Under the pieces are notes generated by a model that searched no databases, was not told the origin of the DNA, and saw nothing but the letters and a program-made list of their open reading frames with translations. Of a DNA stretch of 64,000 bases, positions 44,573 through 56,300 are shown piece by piece. The stretch is from contig CAJQUN010000004.1 in the NCBI GenBank assembly GCA_907163345.1, forward strand, positions 16,025,235 to 16,089,234, written 5' to 3'. The stretch's first letter is position 1. Each line of letters starts with the position of its first letter. The position numbers and the translations under genes are program-made. Origin of the DNA: Haberlea rhodopensis (lineage: Eukaryota; Streptophyta; Magnoliopsida; Lamiales; Gesneriaceae).

Positions 44573-47100
44573 TGTGATGACCAGGGATTATAAGTGTTAA
44601 TCCTGGAGTGTTAATAACCCGTAAAGTTGTTTTACGTGGCGATTTGGAGTTTAATCGCGGTGTTGGGCCTTCTGGGCTCGTTTAATTGAGTAGTTGGGGT
44701 TGTTGGATCCCGAGGTTGAGATCGTATTCTCATTTCGGTGAAAACCTGTGAGTTGGGTTTTTAGTGTGACTCAGAATCTCGGGTGCTGTGTGTGGGCACC
44801 GGTAGGGAGTTTTTGAGTTAGAGAGAGAATTTTTGAAAACAGATGATTTTTAATGAATCATGATGTATTTGTGGGGATATTAGTATTTCGGGGTATTTTT
44901 GCTATAAATACCAGTTGAACCCGAGATTTTAATTATCGGAACCATTTTTCCCCCTTTCTTCCCTCTCTCCTCCCGCGCGCACATCTCGATCCCCTTTCGA
45001 CCACCGCGCAGAAAAGGCCTCCGCCCGCCGCCGTTCGGCCGCCGTTCGGCGCGTGCCACCCGCCGTTGGAATCGTCTCTTCCAGGAGCTTCTATACATAC
45101 CAACAATTCGAAGTTTCGTCGAGAATCGAGCTCGGATTTCTGCAGAAAGCGCTAGGGTTCGTCACTGGTTTCTGTCCGATTTTGTGGCCCGATTTTGGTA
45201 CGATTTTTGGGGCTTTTCTTCCTGTGTTTTGGGGCGTTTTTGTGATGTTTTTGAGTCGATGATTCCAGACTTTTTAGTTCGAAAATATTTGTTGCATTTG
45301 GTTCGAATTTAAGCTCGATTTTTGTGATTTAGGGTTCGAAAAATTGGGGCTTTTGACAAGGAGTGATGATTCTTGTTATGGATTGATTAATTCATGTTGT
45401 TGATGCATTATGATGCTTGATTGTGTTCGAAATTGAGGAATTGGATTCGAATTTAGGGCTTGAATCGAAAATTGGGGATTTTGGCTTGGGGATGATGATT
45501 TTCGTTGTTAATTGAGTAATTCATATTTTAGATGAATTATGGTGTTTAATTGGGTTCGATTTATGTTGTGAAGGTTCGAAAATTTGTGGGGAATTCTTGA
45601 GCAATTTTCGATAATGGTTAATTGTCGTGTGTTGACAATATTTTTTTTGAGGGCTATGGGTGTGCTTGAGCATGGGTTGCATGTTCGTAATTAATTGTAA
45701 ATTAATTTATCGTGTTAGCACATCGTTCCTCGGAGCATGGAACTCGAGCGAGGTTTGGCTCGGACTTCGGAGATTAAGGTACGTGCGACGTACGAGCATT
45801 ACTTTGTGTGATAGCAATTGTGAAATGCGTAATGTGTTGTAATTGCATTAGATGGTTGTGGGTATGTCTATATATATATATGTGTGTGTCGATATGACTA
45901 TGAAACGACCTAGTCTTGATATCGCTGCCACAAGTGTGCGTAATACTAGAATAGTATGACCTTATAAGAGGTATGGGGTACTGGGTTTATGTGACTATTG
46001 TAAGACATGTGAGATGTCTAAGTATAAATGAGAACTTGTAAAATAAAGGGTAGGGCATTTGAGATGCCTGAGAATGATCGTGGGATCATGTATTCGTTGA
46101 AAGACATGTGAGATGTCTAAGTGAAATAGAGAATGTGTAAAATAAATGCTAGGCATTTGAGCTATCTGTGATTGGTAGCAAAGTTGAAAATCAGTATTAG
46201 ATATCGAGATATCTATGTTTGCATGCATAATGAATTTGGAATCGTTAATTATTGATATTTGAGAATCAGGCATGCTATGAGTTAAATCAATGTGTTGATT
46301 TACTGATTTATGAGATTTGATGAGTTTGATGATTGTGAGAACAGGGACAGTACACGGAATCCCGGATGAGGATGTTGCCATCCAGGGAGTATCATTTAAA
46401 ATTCATTAATATTTACTTGTGTTGTAAATTATGAATTTCATTATTGTGATTATGAGATTTTGTGTATTGGTATGCTCACCCCGTTGGGGGCTGTCTCTGT
46501 TGGGGCAGGTGAACAGGTGCATCGATGGCTGTGGAGCTGAGCTCGAGCTGTTGATTGGATGTACTCATAGGATCGTGGTACCAGGGCTTGATGGAGTACG
46601 GTATCGTATAGAGTACTTATATACACCCGAGGTTTATATACACATTTATGATGCTCGCATGTGAGCACGGATATTCTTGTATATGGGTTGTATATAAAGG
46701 CATGAGCCTTTCTCTCTTTCATTATATGTTGCATGCAATTGTGGTAGAATTGCTAATGATATGAGAGTCGTTAGTGTATTGTGTGGGTGTTGAGACCCAT
46801 TTATGTCGTCATATGTGTGGTGTCTTCCCTGGCTGGGAATTTACTTTGTGTACTATATTCTGTTGAGTATTGTGTATTTCCTGGCCGGGAATTATATTAT
46901 GTGATGTGCTTGTGTTTTGGGATAGCTCTATTTTTGGGGAGACTCTGCCCAAATTTTTATAAAAGTCTATCATGTGAAAATTGGTGTAATGGGGATGGTA
47001 AAGTATCATCTGAGCTTCCCGATTGAGTCTTTATTGAAAGCACGTGCCACACATAGTGGTTAATACACTAATTAAGGGTTAAGGGCTTGGGGTCCTTACA
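44573..47100 (+). repeat. LARD-2 3' LTR (2528 bp)
   Basis: Same length and ends as the 5' LTR. Differences noticed include a shorter TATATA run near 45875 and a few A/G or C/T changes. Confidence 0.95.
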
Positions 47101-47105
47101 TATAT

Positions 47106-48824
47106 ACATCATGTTAATTAATGGGGTACAAATTTAATTATAACCCTTTTAACCCCACTATACCCCCCACTTTAGTTCACTTTTAACCATCACTCTTAAA
47201 TCCCCAAATTTCACTCTCAAACCTTACCTTCCTTCCCATTTTCGATTTTTGGCTCCAAAGAGAGGAGAAATCCTTGCAAAAACTTGATTTGTGAGATTAT
47301 TGGTAGGATTTGGAGTCCTCAAGAGGTATGGAACCCTTCCTAAAGTTTTAATGGTGTTTGGTTTTGAAATGGGTTGGTATTTGAGTTTTTATGTGGGTTT
47401 GTTTTTGGATATGTGTTGTATGTGGTTGGGTTATGATTTTTGAGGTGTTTCATGTGGGTTTTAGTGAGTTATGTTGGTATTTGAGTTGTTGGAATGTTGG
47501 ATTTGAAGTGTATGTAATAGAACTTGAAAAATGCTCAAAAATGGTGAAGATTCGCGAACACAGCAAGTGGCGATCGATCGCTACATTCGTAGCGATCGAT
47601 CGCCGAAGGCCAGTGGTGAAAAATGTTGCAGGCGATCGATCGCCATATATGGCGCGATCGATCGCCACGAGGCAGAAAGGTCAGGCGATCGATCGCTACA
47701 TCGAAGCGATCGATCGGTAAGGCTCGCTATCGATCGCCTCGATGCAGCGATCAATCGCCAGCTGCTTAAAAGTGGGAAATGATGTTTTTTGTTGAATTTT
47801 TGGTATTGGGACTATAATTGGCTTCTAATATTTATTTGTATGGTTGTGTAGAACCATCGCAGGTACCAACAACTTCAAGGAGATAAAGTTCTTCAACTTC
47901 TCCACTTTTGAGACTATGGTACGTAGTGAGACGTACGGGCATCGGACGGTAAAATGTGTTCTTACGCTTTTGGCTATATATATATCGTGGACAAGTGTGG
48001 ATTACGAAATGTGTTGATATATATTGAGATAATGGTGATGCATTATGATTGTGGGCTCAAGTATTGTGGTTATTTATATGTGGTTGGAAATGCTTGATTG
48101 TTCCGGTAGTTGTTATATACGAGCGAGGGAGGTACTTGCCGCTGTCATATGAAGCGATGGTAATATGATATTTGCCGCTGTCATGTCGAAGCGATGTACA
48201 TGCCGCTGTCATTGTCGACGCGAGGGATATCGTATGATGCCGCTATATGTCGAAGCGAGGGGTCCTAAAATTCCGCTGTTGTAACAGGACCGGAACAGTC
48301 ACATTTCTAGTGATTAATGTGGAACATTGTGGTTATAACTGGAACGTGATATCGATCATTATATTGGGAACTAATGATTTTGTGCATGAGTTTATGAAAC
48401 AGGAACAACAATGAAAATGTGCTAATGTGGTAAATCAGGGAGCATACATACATTCATATCTCATGCAATTATTTATGTTATTGCGTTTGGATTTTGTTGA
48501 ATAGTGATGTATATGCTCATGATGAGTTGTTCCTGTAGGTACACCTTTTGGCTTGGAGGGCTATGGGCCAGGTTGAGGCAGTGAGCTACGAGAAGCATTA
48601 AGGAGTTAGGTTACAGGATTTTTGGATAGTCTCTACTCTAGGAGTAGTGTAAATCTATAGTATTAACATTTATTGAGGGGAATGTAATTAATTAGCTTTT
48701 GGAATTTTATTTTTGGCCTGTAATCCTATTAGCTCAAGGCTAGAACCGGAACCATAAACTGTCTTTAATGCATGTTAGCCCTATTTATATTCTTTTTACA
48801 CTTCTAAGGTAGAGAGGCCTTACA
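47106..48824 (+). repeat. Tek-1 3' LTR, second segment
   Basis: Resumes at ACATCATGTTAATTAATGGGG (= 29982 in the 5' LTR) and ends GGCCTTACA at 48824. It contains the second palindrome cluster (47569-47760) and inverted repeat (47919-47936). Confidence 0.92.
47569..47760. repeat. GCGATCGATCGC palindrome cluster in Tek-1 3' LTR
   Basis: Eight palindromes in step with those at 30510-30701. One has CGCTATCGATCG and one GCGATCAATCGC, each a single change. Confidence 0.88.
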
Positions 48825-48906
48825 GCAAACCTCGAACCACTGAGGAGCTCCAAGATACCATGGCATACTATAGGAGGTTGAACGATTGGTTGCACAATTT
48901 ATTCCC
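48825..48906 (+). other. Short unassigned stretch after Tek-1
   Basis: Open for 28 codons in one frame (KPRTTEELQDTMAYYRRLND...). I do not recognise it; it could be chance or a gene or element fragment. Confidence 0.25.
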
Positions 48907-49373
48907 TGTATGAGAGAGGGCGACATGAAATGAGAGAGGATTGAGAAATGATTTGGATATTGATTAAAATATGTATGAGTGAGATGTGTATATGTATATA
49001 GGTTGAGCTTAAGGCGGCCCAATATGCATCCATTGGGTTGGGCTTGTGGCCTAAGGCCCAATACATATCCATATTTGACATAGAGTCAAACCCTAGCCGT
49101 CAACCCAAATAAAGCGGGTCTGACCTAGGGTTAGAGTTTGAGTCATATAAATATGTATCTCTATCTCCTATACGATACAACAACACAATACAACACTCTC
49201 GTTCTCACAACATAGTTCGTCCGTCTTGGAGAATCACCAACGACTCCAAGGGTTTAAAGTGTGTATCGAAGGTATTTTACTCAAGTAGTAATCTACCGAA
49301 TATCAACGAGGATTCAGATCTATGAGGCTTGTAGACGGGCTCAACGATCCGGGGAAATCAATCTTCCGCTACA
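48907..49373 (+). repeat. Possible small solo LTR (467 bp), copia-like
   Basis: Starts TGTATGAGAG and ends CCGCTACA, with CATATAAATATG (about 49145) as a TATA candidate and an ACAACACAATACAACAC leader. A degenerate primer-site-like TTGGTATAATCAGG follows the end. No second copy or target duplication was found. Confidence 0.4.
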
Positions 49374-49469
49374 AATTGGTATAATCAGGTATGTCGAAAT
49401 ACCAAACTATTTTATGTCAGATTTTCCAACAACTTCTTAGGAGACTAGCAATCTCGAATTCACTCCCTA

Positions 49470-49632
49470 ACAGATATCAGTTGCGGTTAATGTGGTCGGA
49501 ACCTGCTAGAAGAAAGCAAGAATTATTATGAATTGCTTGGAGTTTCTATTGACTCGAGTCCTCGAGAAATCAAGGATGCTTACAGGAAACTGCAAAAGAA
49601 ATAATCATAGATGATATAGCAGGGGGAAAAGG
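49470..49632 (+). pseudogene. DnaJ-domain (J-domain) exon remnant of a host gene
   Basis: From 49506 the frame reads LEESKNYYELLGVSIDSSPR, then EIKDAYRKLQKK, which is helix I and helix II of a J-domain. A stop (49602-49604) replaces the residue expected before the conserved His-Pro-Asp motif. That motif is disrupted by a shift: only Asp-Asp-Ile-Ala-Gly is recognisable in another frame (to about 49632). A CCCTAACAG just upstream (to about 49470) looks like an intron acceptor. J-domain proteins stimulate Hsp70 ATPase. The YYELLGV...YRKLQKK pattern with DIAG recalls plastid DnaJ proteins of plants. No other exons were recognised nearby, so this is a captured or decayed fragment. Confidence 0.65.
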
Positions 49633-50333
49633 TGGTTTTTTGCGCATTCCATGTCATTGTCATGAATCATGACAAATTAAGGTTAATTTCAAGGGTCATG
49701 AGAACACACTTGCATTACAGCACAATCTGTAGATCTAGTAGAAACTCTGTCTCAAGCATGTGTCCCGGAAAGAGCAAGCATGGAATGGAATTTGGGAAGA
49801 TTGGCCAAATTTTGGATATGGGTAAAGATAATAAATGGAGATGATCAATGGAATAATCCCATCATTACAAGAGCTTACAAACTGCCTTTGGTAGAGTAGA
49901 TGATCATACTTTAAACAAAAAAATTCTGTAAACTCCATGCATAAAATTACTCCTTAGACTATGAGTTTAATCAAAGTTTGTGGTATTGCTGCGGTGTGAA
50001 GCTAACAAAAATCGAGAAGGATGTAGCTCAAATTATATAGTCTCCACATTTTATATTGTGTTTGTGGGTGTCATGCATATTCGCATGTGTTCTGAGAAAA
50101 TATACATACAAAGAAAAAGACATCCAAAAATTTCCAAATCTTATTATTGATTACATTCGATAAACATCAAACAATGTGTAGATATTACAAATGAGAAGAA
50201 GTCGAACTAAAACAATTTCTAAACAAATTGTCACAAATATTGCAACATCGCCATCTTATATATATTTTAAGTCAAGCATACAAAGATCAATAATCAAGTC
50301 TAATTTATCTTTAGATTTTTGGATAGAAAGTTA
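49633..50333. other. Unassigned AT-rich DNA upstream of Cop-2
   Basis: No supported gene. ORFs at 49632-49844 (plus) and 49735-49938 (minus) lack any motif. It may contain intron or 3' parts of the DnaJ relic. The last five bases (AGTTA) are the Cop-2 target duplication. Confidence 0.35.
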
Positions 50334-51338
50334 TGTTGGGATATGCCCTAAGACAACTCATTAGATGATTGATTTTGGCATACAATGTAATATGATTTTA
50401 ATAAAGGCAATTCATTATTATATATTATTCCAGTATCTGTGTAATATGAATATATATATGTTAATGTCCTTAGAATAATATTGTATTATTCTTAAAGATT
50501 GTCTCTAGTCAAGTATTATCATGAATAAGGATAATGATAATGCATTGAGACTAGTATGTATTGATTGATGAATTGTTCATGGATATGAGATATCAAATCA
50601 ACACATGGGTGCATGTTAGAGAACGATGTACTGGACAGACGCACCATGAGAATGCTACATGGATAGTTATATGAACGTCATAAGCAATTCTCATAGTGAT
50701 AATAATGTATGTAATCCTTACGACTTGAGATCACCAGAGATCCCAACATAAGGAGTTGTGTATCTTGATATTGTCAAACGTTACCTGTAATAGGGTAAAC
50801 TATAAAGACAGTCATTGGATACACCACGAATTATGTAGAGGGATGTTGAGTGATCAAGATAGAATTTGTCCCTCCTATATAACAGGAGAAGTGTTTGGGC
50901 CCTTGATCAAGTGAGACTAAAATGCATGGCCATGCTCGAATGAGTCGATATATGATATCGAGCTTCTTCATTTATTCTAGTCAACTTGGGGGTAAAGAAA
51001 TAAAAGATTGAACTATACGAGTATGACTATTCCATGACTTGTGTTTAACCTAAACACGTAGGATAAAGGGATTAAGTTACATGGTTAATATTATCACAGG
51101 CCATAGGTTATGTCGAGTCAATGACATTCTTGTAACTTGGGTAGCCTTGATGTGTTGCTAGATACCGCTCTTTGCTTGTGACATAAAATTAGATTTTATA
51201 TCACTGCCAACGTTGCAAGATCCTAACGGGTCGCACAAAAGATTAAATCAATAAAGGGTGATATAATTCATTGGATGAATTAAGTTGATTAGGAAGAGTC
51301 CAAATCATATAATAATAATATATGATATTATAGGAAGG

Positions 51339-51344
<6 letters not shown>

Positions 51345-51405
<61 letters not shown>
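51345..51405. repeat. (AT)n microsatellite in Cop-2 5' LTR
   Basis: About 30 uninterrupted AT dinucleotides, 75 bp upstream of the LTR TATA box. Confidence 0.95.
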
Positions 51406-51406
<1 letters not shown>

Positions 51407-51481
51407 TGATATAAGATTTGCATGGGCTTAGGGTTCTCAAAAGCCTTAATTTGATTATTTAAGCCGCCTAAATCTTATCAG

Positions 51482-51489
51482 TATAAATA
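51482..51489 (+). promoter_or_regulatory. TATA box of Cop-2 5' LTR
   Basis: TATAAATA in CAGTATAAATAGATG, repeated at 60782-60789 in the 3' LTR. Confidence 0.65.
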
Positions 51490-51868
51490 GATGTATTAGG
51501 TTAAAAGCTTCAAAAACGATTTTGGAGTTAATCAGATTAACTCAAAAGAAAAAGAAAAACCTAGCACAAGTGACGGCCGCCTCTTGTTTCGGCGTCGCTC
51601 ATCCCTTCTGGTGAATAACAAGTCTAGCAACTTGTTCTTCAACATCCTTTTTCGATTTGATCGTGGATACCGTAGAGGCAAAGTTGCATAGCTTTGTTCC
51701 TGACTCGAGGACGTGTTGGACGTGCCGAATCGTGCAGATTTCTGCTTCAAACATGCTACAAGGGTATGATTCTTTTCACCCCGATATGATTAACTCCGTA
51801 TACGTCGCTGGTTGGAATTCAAATTTTATTTTATTCCCCTGCGTATTTGTATGTTGGATTCCTTACAG

Positions 51869-51880
51869 CGGTATCAGAGT
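51869..51880 (+). other. Primer-binding site of Cop-2, mutated
   Basis: CGGTATCAGAGT after the LTR end: both terminal bases of the usual TGGTATCAGAGC are changed. Confidence 0.85.
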
Positions 51881-53378
51881 CGTGTACGAAGCTCATATCA
51901 GGGCTATATGATTAATTGTTTAATCATGTTTTGAGTCATTTATGCATGCTAATTAAAACTGTAAGAACAACATAGATGATATGTTATAATCAAGTTTGCG
52001 AAAATTATCGTAAAAATTATATATGATATAATTGACGAATTATATGTATAAGATATATGCGTGCGCGCGACCGACCGCTTGAGGCGTCGACCGAGCCACT
52101 TGTGAAGGGCAACCGATTTGGCTTGTGAAGGGCGGCCTGATTGGCTTGCGAATGGCGACCGGATTGGCTTGTGAAGGGCAACCGGTTTGGCTTGTGAAGG
52201 GCGACCGATTTGGCTTGAAGGGTGACCGACGTGCATGGGTGGGCAGCCAACGTGCACGGGCGGGTGTTCGAGGCATATGATGCCCCGAGCGTACGATAAT
52301 TTTTCCAAATTTTATTTACAGTTTTATGTACATAGAATTAAATTTTAAAATATTTAGAATTTAATTCATTAATTGTGGTAGCATGTTTTATGTGTTGTTT
52401 GAGCATGGTGCATGGTTATAGCCCTATGACCTATTAGATAGGTATTTTGTGGATGATTGTAATTTTAAATACGGTCTGCGAGTCGTGCCTTCTCTATCTT
52501 TCTGAATGTATTCCCTCCCCTATGCTCCCCCTCGAATGTAACTCGAGGACTTCTCTATATCATGTAATTGTTATATAGTTTAGTTAGACTTTTATTGATG
52601 GAGATCAATGAAGATGGACCATGGTGCCGGGACGAGGAGGCCATTCACAAAAAGGACCAAAGAGGTGCTTGTAGCAGTTATCCTTAGGTTGACCTTTTAG
52701 ATTTTCTCATTGGCTTGAGAAAATCATTAGTTGGGGCTATAACCATGTCACGTTTATTTTATGTTGATGTTTGTGATGCATGTTTATCGTTATATTTAAT
52801 ATTGATGATTGATATACATATATGTAGATATGTATATTTACCAGACATATTTTCAATATTAATAAAATCAAGAGATCTTTAAATCCCTCTAATAATATTA
52901 AGTCAATCAAGATGCCTTCCAATTAAAAATACTCGTCAAGACTTCGATTGAACATGTGTGGGTTTGCCAAAGCAAAGCACCGTGACAATCTTAGTAAGGT
53001 GCGAAAAGATAAAAGTGATATCCATGTTATTTTAAATTGGGTTCGACTTAAATAGCGTTATCTCAATAGGATTGGGAACCTAGAGGTATGGGGTTGGGAA
53101 ATAATTCATTAGATGAATTAGAACAAAGTGTTATTCGCCAACCATCCAAGAGTTACATGTGATGTAATTAACAAAGCGATGTCTACCTAAATAACCGAGT
53201 CTTGTATCATTAGCCAAAGCTAACTCAAGGTTAGGTGAAATATGGATCTTGGCCCACTAATAGTTTTGAGGGTTGATGTTTTTTTTTTAACTAAATAGTG
53301 GGAGTATCATTTAATATAAGACCTTATTAAATGATTAAAATCATAAACTTATTTTGCATATTTATATTGTAGATATCC
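51881..53378 (+). other. Cop-2 5' leader with a 27-bp tandem repeat
   Basis: Non-coding leader. From 52086 to 52232 about five to six copies of GGCTTGTGAAGGGC(A/G)ACCG at roughly 27-bp spacing. From 52290 it parallels the Cop-1 leader (11870-12931). The Cop-1 palindrome region is absent. Confidence 0.75.
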
Positions 53379-56300
53379 ATGGCATCAAACAATGTTACAA
53401 GCACACTTTCATTGCGATCGGTCCTTGAGAAGGAGAAATTAAATGGGACAAATTTCGTCTAGGAATCTGAGGATTGTCCTCAAACAAGAGAAAAAGCAAT
53501 ATGTCCTTGAGGAACCCTTACCTGCTGAGGAACCTCCCGTTACGGCCGCGAGGGCCGATAAGGATGCTTACAAGAAGCATCAAAATGACGCACTTGATGT
53601 TGGTTGTTTAATGCTAGCAACCATGAACTCTGAGCTTCAGAAGCAACATGAGGAAATGGATGCGTTCAATATGATTGAACATCTGAAGCAACTTTACCAA
53701 CAACAAGCTAGACAAGAGAGGTATGACGTCTCTAAAGCGTTATTTCAGTGTAGAATGGTAGAAGGAACCCTTGTTGGATCTAATGTACTGAAGATGATTG
53801 GATACATAGAGAATCTTGAGAAACTAGGTTTTCCGTTGGACCAAGAGTTGGCCACTGACGCGATCTTGCAATCGTTTCCTGATAGCTACAGTCAATTTGT
53901 TCTGAATTACAATATGATTGAAATTGAGAAGACATTACCGCAGTTGCTTGGTATGTTGAGAACTTACGAAGCAAACTCAAAGAAGTCTAAGCCTACAAAT
54001 GTACTTATTGTGAATAAGGGCCAGGGAAAGGCTAAAGCAAAAGGCATTAAAAGGAACAAGAAAGTCTTTGTCAAACCTAAGCCTTATGCTGCTGCACTTA
54101 AGCCAAAGGGAGGAGTGGCTAAGGCAGGAAATTGCTTCCATTGCGGTGAGACCGGACATTGGAAGAGAAACTGCAAGTTATACATGGAAGATCTTAAGAA
54201 GACGAAGGGAAGTGTGACTTCTACTTCAGGTATTTTTGTTATAGAAGTCAATTTATCTACTTCTTCATCATGGATATTAGATACTGGATGTGGTTCTCAC
54301 ATTTGTGTTAATGTGCAGGATCTCAAAAGGAGTAGAGTTTTGGCTGAAGGCGAAGTTGACATCCGAGTGGGAAATGGAGCAAGAGTTGCTGCATTAGCTA
54401 TTGGAGATTATTCATTATCTTTGCCTTCTGGTTTAATATTAGATTTAAAAGACTATTATTTTTATTACTAGAAACATTATTTCAATTTCTTGTTTGGACA
54501 AGATTGGTTTTTCATTTATTATAAAGGACAAATGTTGCTCCATTTATTTGAATGAGATGTTTTATGCTAGTGCACAATTGATTAATGGTCTTTATGTTTT
54601 AAATCTAGATATGCCTGTCTATAACATAAATACTAAAAGGATTAAGAATAATGATTCTAATCCAACTTGTCTCTGGCATTGTTGCTTGGGCCATATAAAC
54701 GAGAATCACATATCAAAACTTCATAAGGATGGAGCTTTAGATTCATTTGATTTTGAATCATATGAAACATGTGAATCTTGTTTAATGGGCAAGATGACTA
54801 AAGCCTTTTTCAAGTGACATGTTGAAAGGGCAAGTGATTTATTGAGTCTCATACATAGCGATGTATATGGCCCAATAAGCACACAAGCTAGAGGTGGTGT
54901 TCAATACTTCGTTACATTTACTGATGACTTCAGTAGATATGAGTATGTGTACCTAATGAAACATAAACTTGAAACCTTTGAAAAGTTCAAGGATTTCAAG
55001 AATGAAGTACAAAACCAGCTTGGCAAAAGTATCAAAATCTTTCGATCAGATCGAGAAGGTGAATACTTAAACCAAGAGTTTCATGACTATCTAAAAGAGT
55101 GTGGGATAGTCCCACAACTCACACCTCCATATACTCCACAATGGAATGGCGTATCTGAAAGGAGGAATCGAACTTTGTTGGGCATGGTTCGATCTATGAT
55201 GAGTCATGGAGATCTTCCGATTTCCTTTTGGGGACATGCTTTAGAAACAACAATATTTATACTGAACCGTGTTCCATCTAAATCAGTTGAAAAGACACCA
55301 TATGAGATATGGACTAAGAAACGTCCTAGTATGTCTTTTATGAAGATTTGGGGTTGTGAGGCTTACGTAAGACGTCATGCCTCCAATAAACTTGGACCCA
55401 AATCTGATAAGTGTTTATTTGTGGGGTATCCTAAGGAAAAGAAGGGATACTATTTCTATTATCCCACCGAGAACAAAGTGGTTGTTGCTCGGACAGGTGT
55501 CTTTCTTGAAAGAGAATTTATTTCTAGAAGAACCATTGGGAGACAATAGAACTTAGTGAAGTACAACCACAAGAAAACACTGAACATGATATTGAGATGG
55601 AAACAGAGCAGTCACCACAAGTTGTTGTGGATGAAATACCTGCTCAAGAGACACAAGCCGCTGCAGCGTAGGTCAGTAAGAGTACACCGCGAGCCACAGA
55701 GATATGGATTTCTTATGACTCAACAAGGTGACTTACTACTCATTGATGAGGATGAGTCGTCATCCTATCAAGAAGCTATAATGGGCCCTGATTCTGAGAA
55801 ATGGCAAGAGGCCATGAAATCTGAGATGGAATCCATGTATGTAAACCAAGTATGGACTTTGGTTGACCCACCTAAAGGGGTAAGACCCATAGGGTGCAAA
55901 TGGATTTTCAAGAAAAAGACCGATATGGATGGTAATGTACAAACCTTTAAAGGATGGCTGGTTGCTAAAGGTTTCAAACAAATTCATGGTATTGACTATG
56001 ATGAAATTTTTTCCCCAGTTGCCATGGTTAAATCCATAAGGATCTTACTTGCAATAGCTGCATTTCATGATTATGAAATATGGCAGATGGATGTCAAAAC
56101 AGCTTTCTTTAATGGAAATTTACTTGAGGATGTGTACATGACACAACCCGAGGGTTTTGTCGATCCAAAGGATACTGGAAAGATATGCAAGCTACAACGA
56201 TCCATTTATGGATTGAAGCAAGCTTCTTGGAGTTGGAATCTTCGTTTTGATGATGCAATCAAAGATTTTGATTTCATCAAGAACGTAGATGAACCTTGTG

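Larger units (their letters stand above)
38389..47100 (+). mobile_element. LARD-2: complete, young, non-coding LTR retrotransposon (8712 bp)
   Basis: Two LTRs of exactly 2528 bp (38389-40916, 44573-47100) differ by only about 15 substitutions plus a few short indels. The 3656-bp interior has an intact primer-binding site and polypurine tract. The flanking duplication TATAT is perfect (38384-38388, 47101-47105). Removing the element restores the Tek-1 LTR. No gag, protease, RT, RNase H or integrase could be found in any frame. Mobilisation must have relied on proteins from another element; the shared primer-binding site and sequence blocks point to a gypsy relative (inference). Confidence 0.95.
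29681..48824 (+). mobile_element. Tek-1: Ty3-gypsy retrotransposon (Tekay/Del-like chromovirus) with two nested insertions
   Basis: 5' LTR 29681-31761, primer-binding site, gag-pol 31981-38027, 3' LTR 38098-38388 continued at 47106-48824. Without hAT-1 and LARD-2 it measures about 8.9 kb. The 5' flank is another Tek copy's 3' end, so no target duplication is visible. The Tekay assignment rests on the integrase C-terminus HDVFHVSMLRKY and the chromodomain-like tail. Confidence 0.92.
50334..51867 (+). repeat. Cop-2 5' LTR (1534 bp)
   Basis: Ends GGATTCCTTACA. It contains a long (AT)n run (51345-51405) and a TATAAATA box at 51482-51489. In the 3' LTR the AT-rich stretch is a shorter, interrupted ATATAT/GGATAT sequence (60651-60710). 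Confidence 0.92.

Noticed and set aside
49632..49844. Further exons of the DnaJ gene
   Set aside because: No residues matching later parts of DnaJ proteins could be recognised in any frame.
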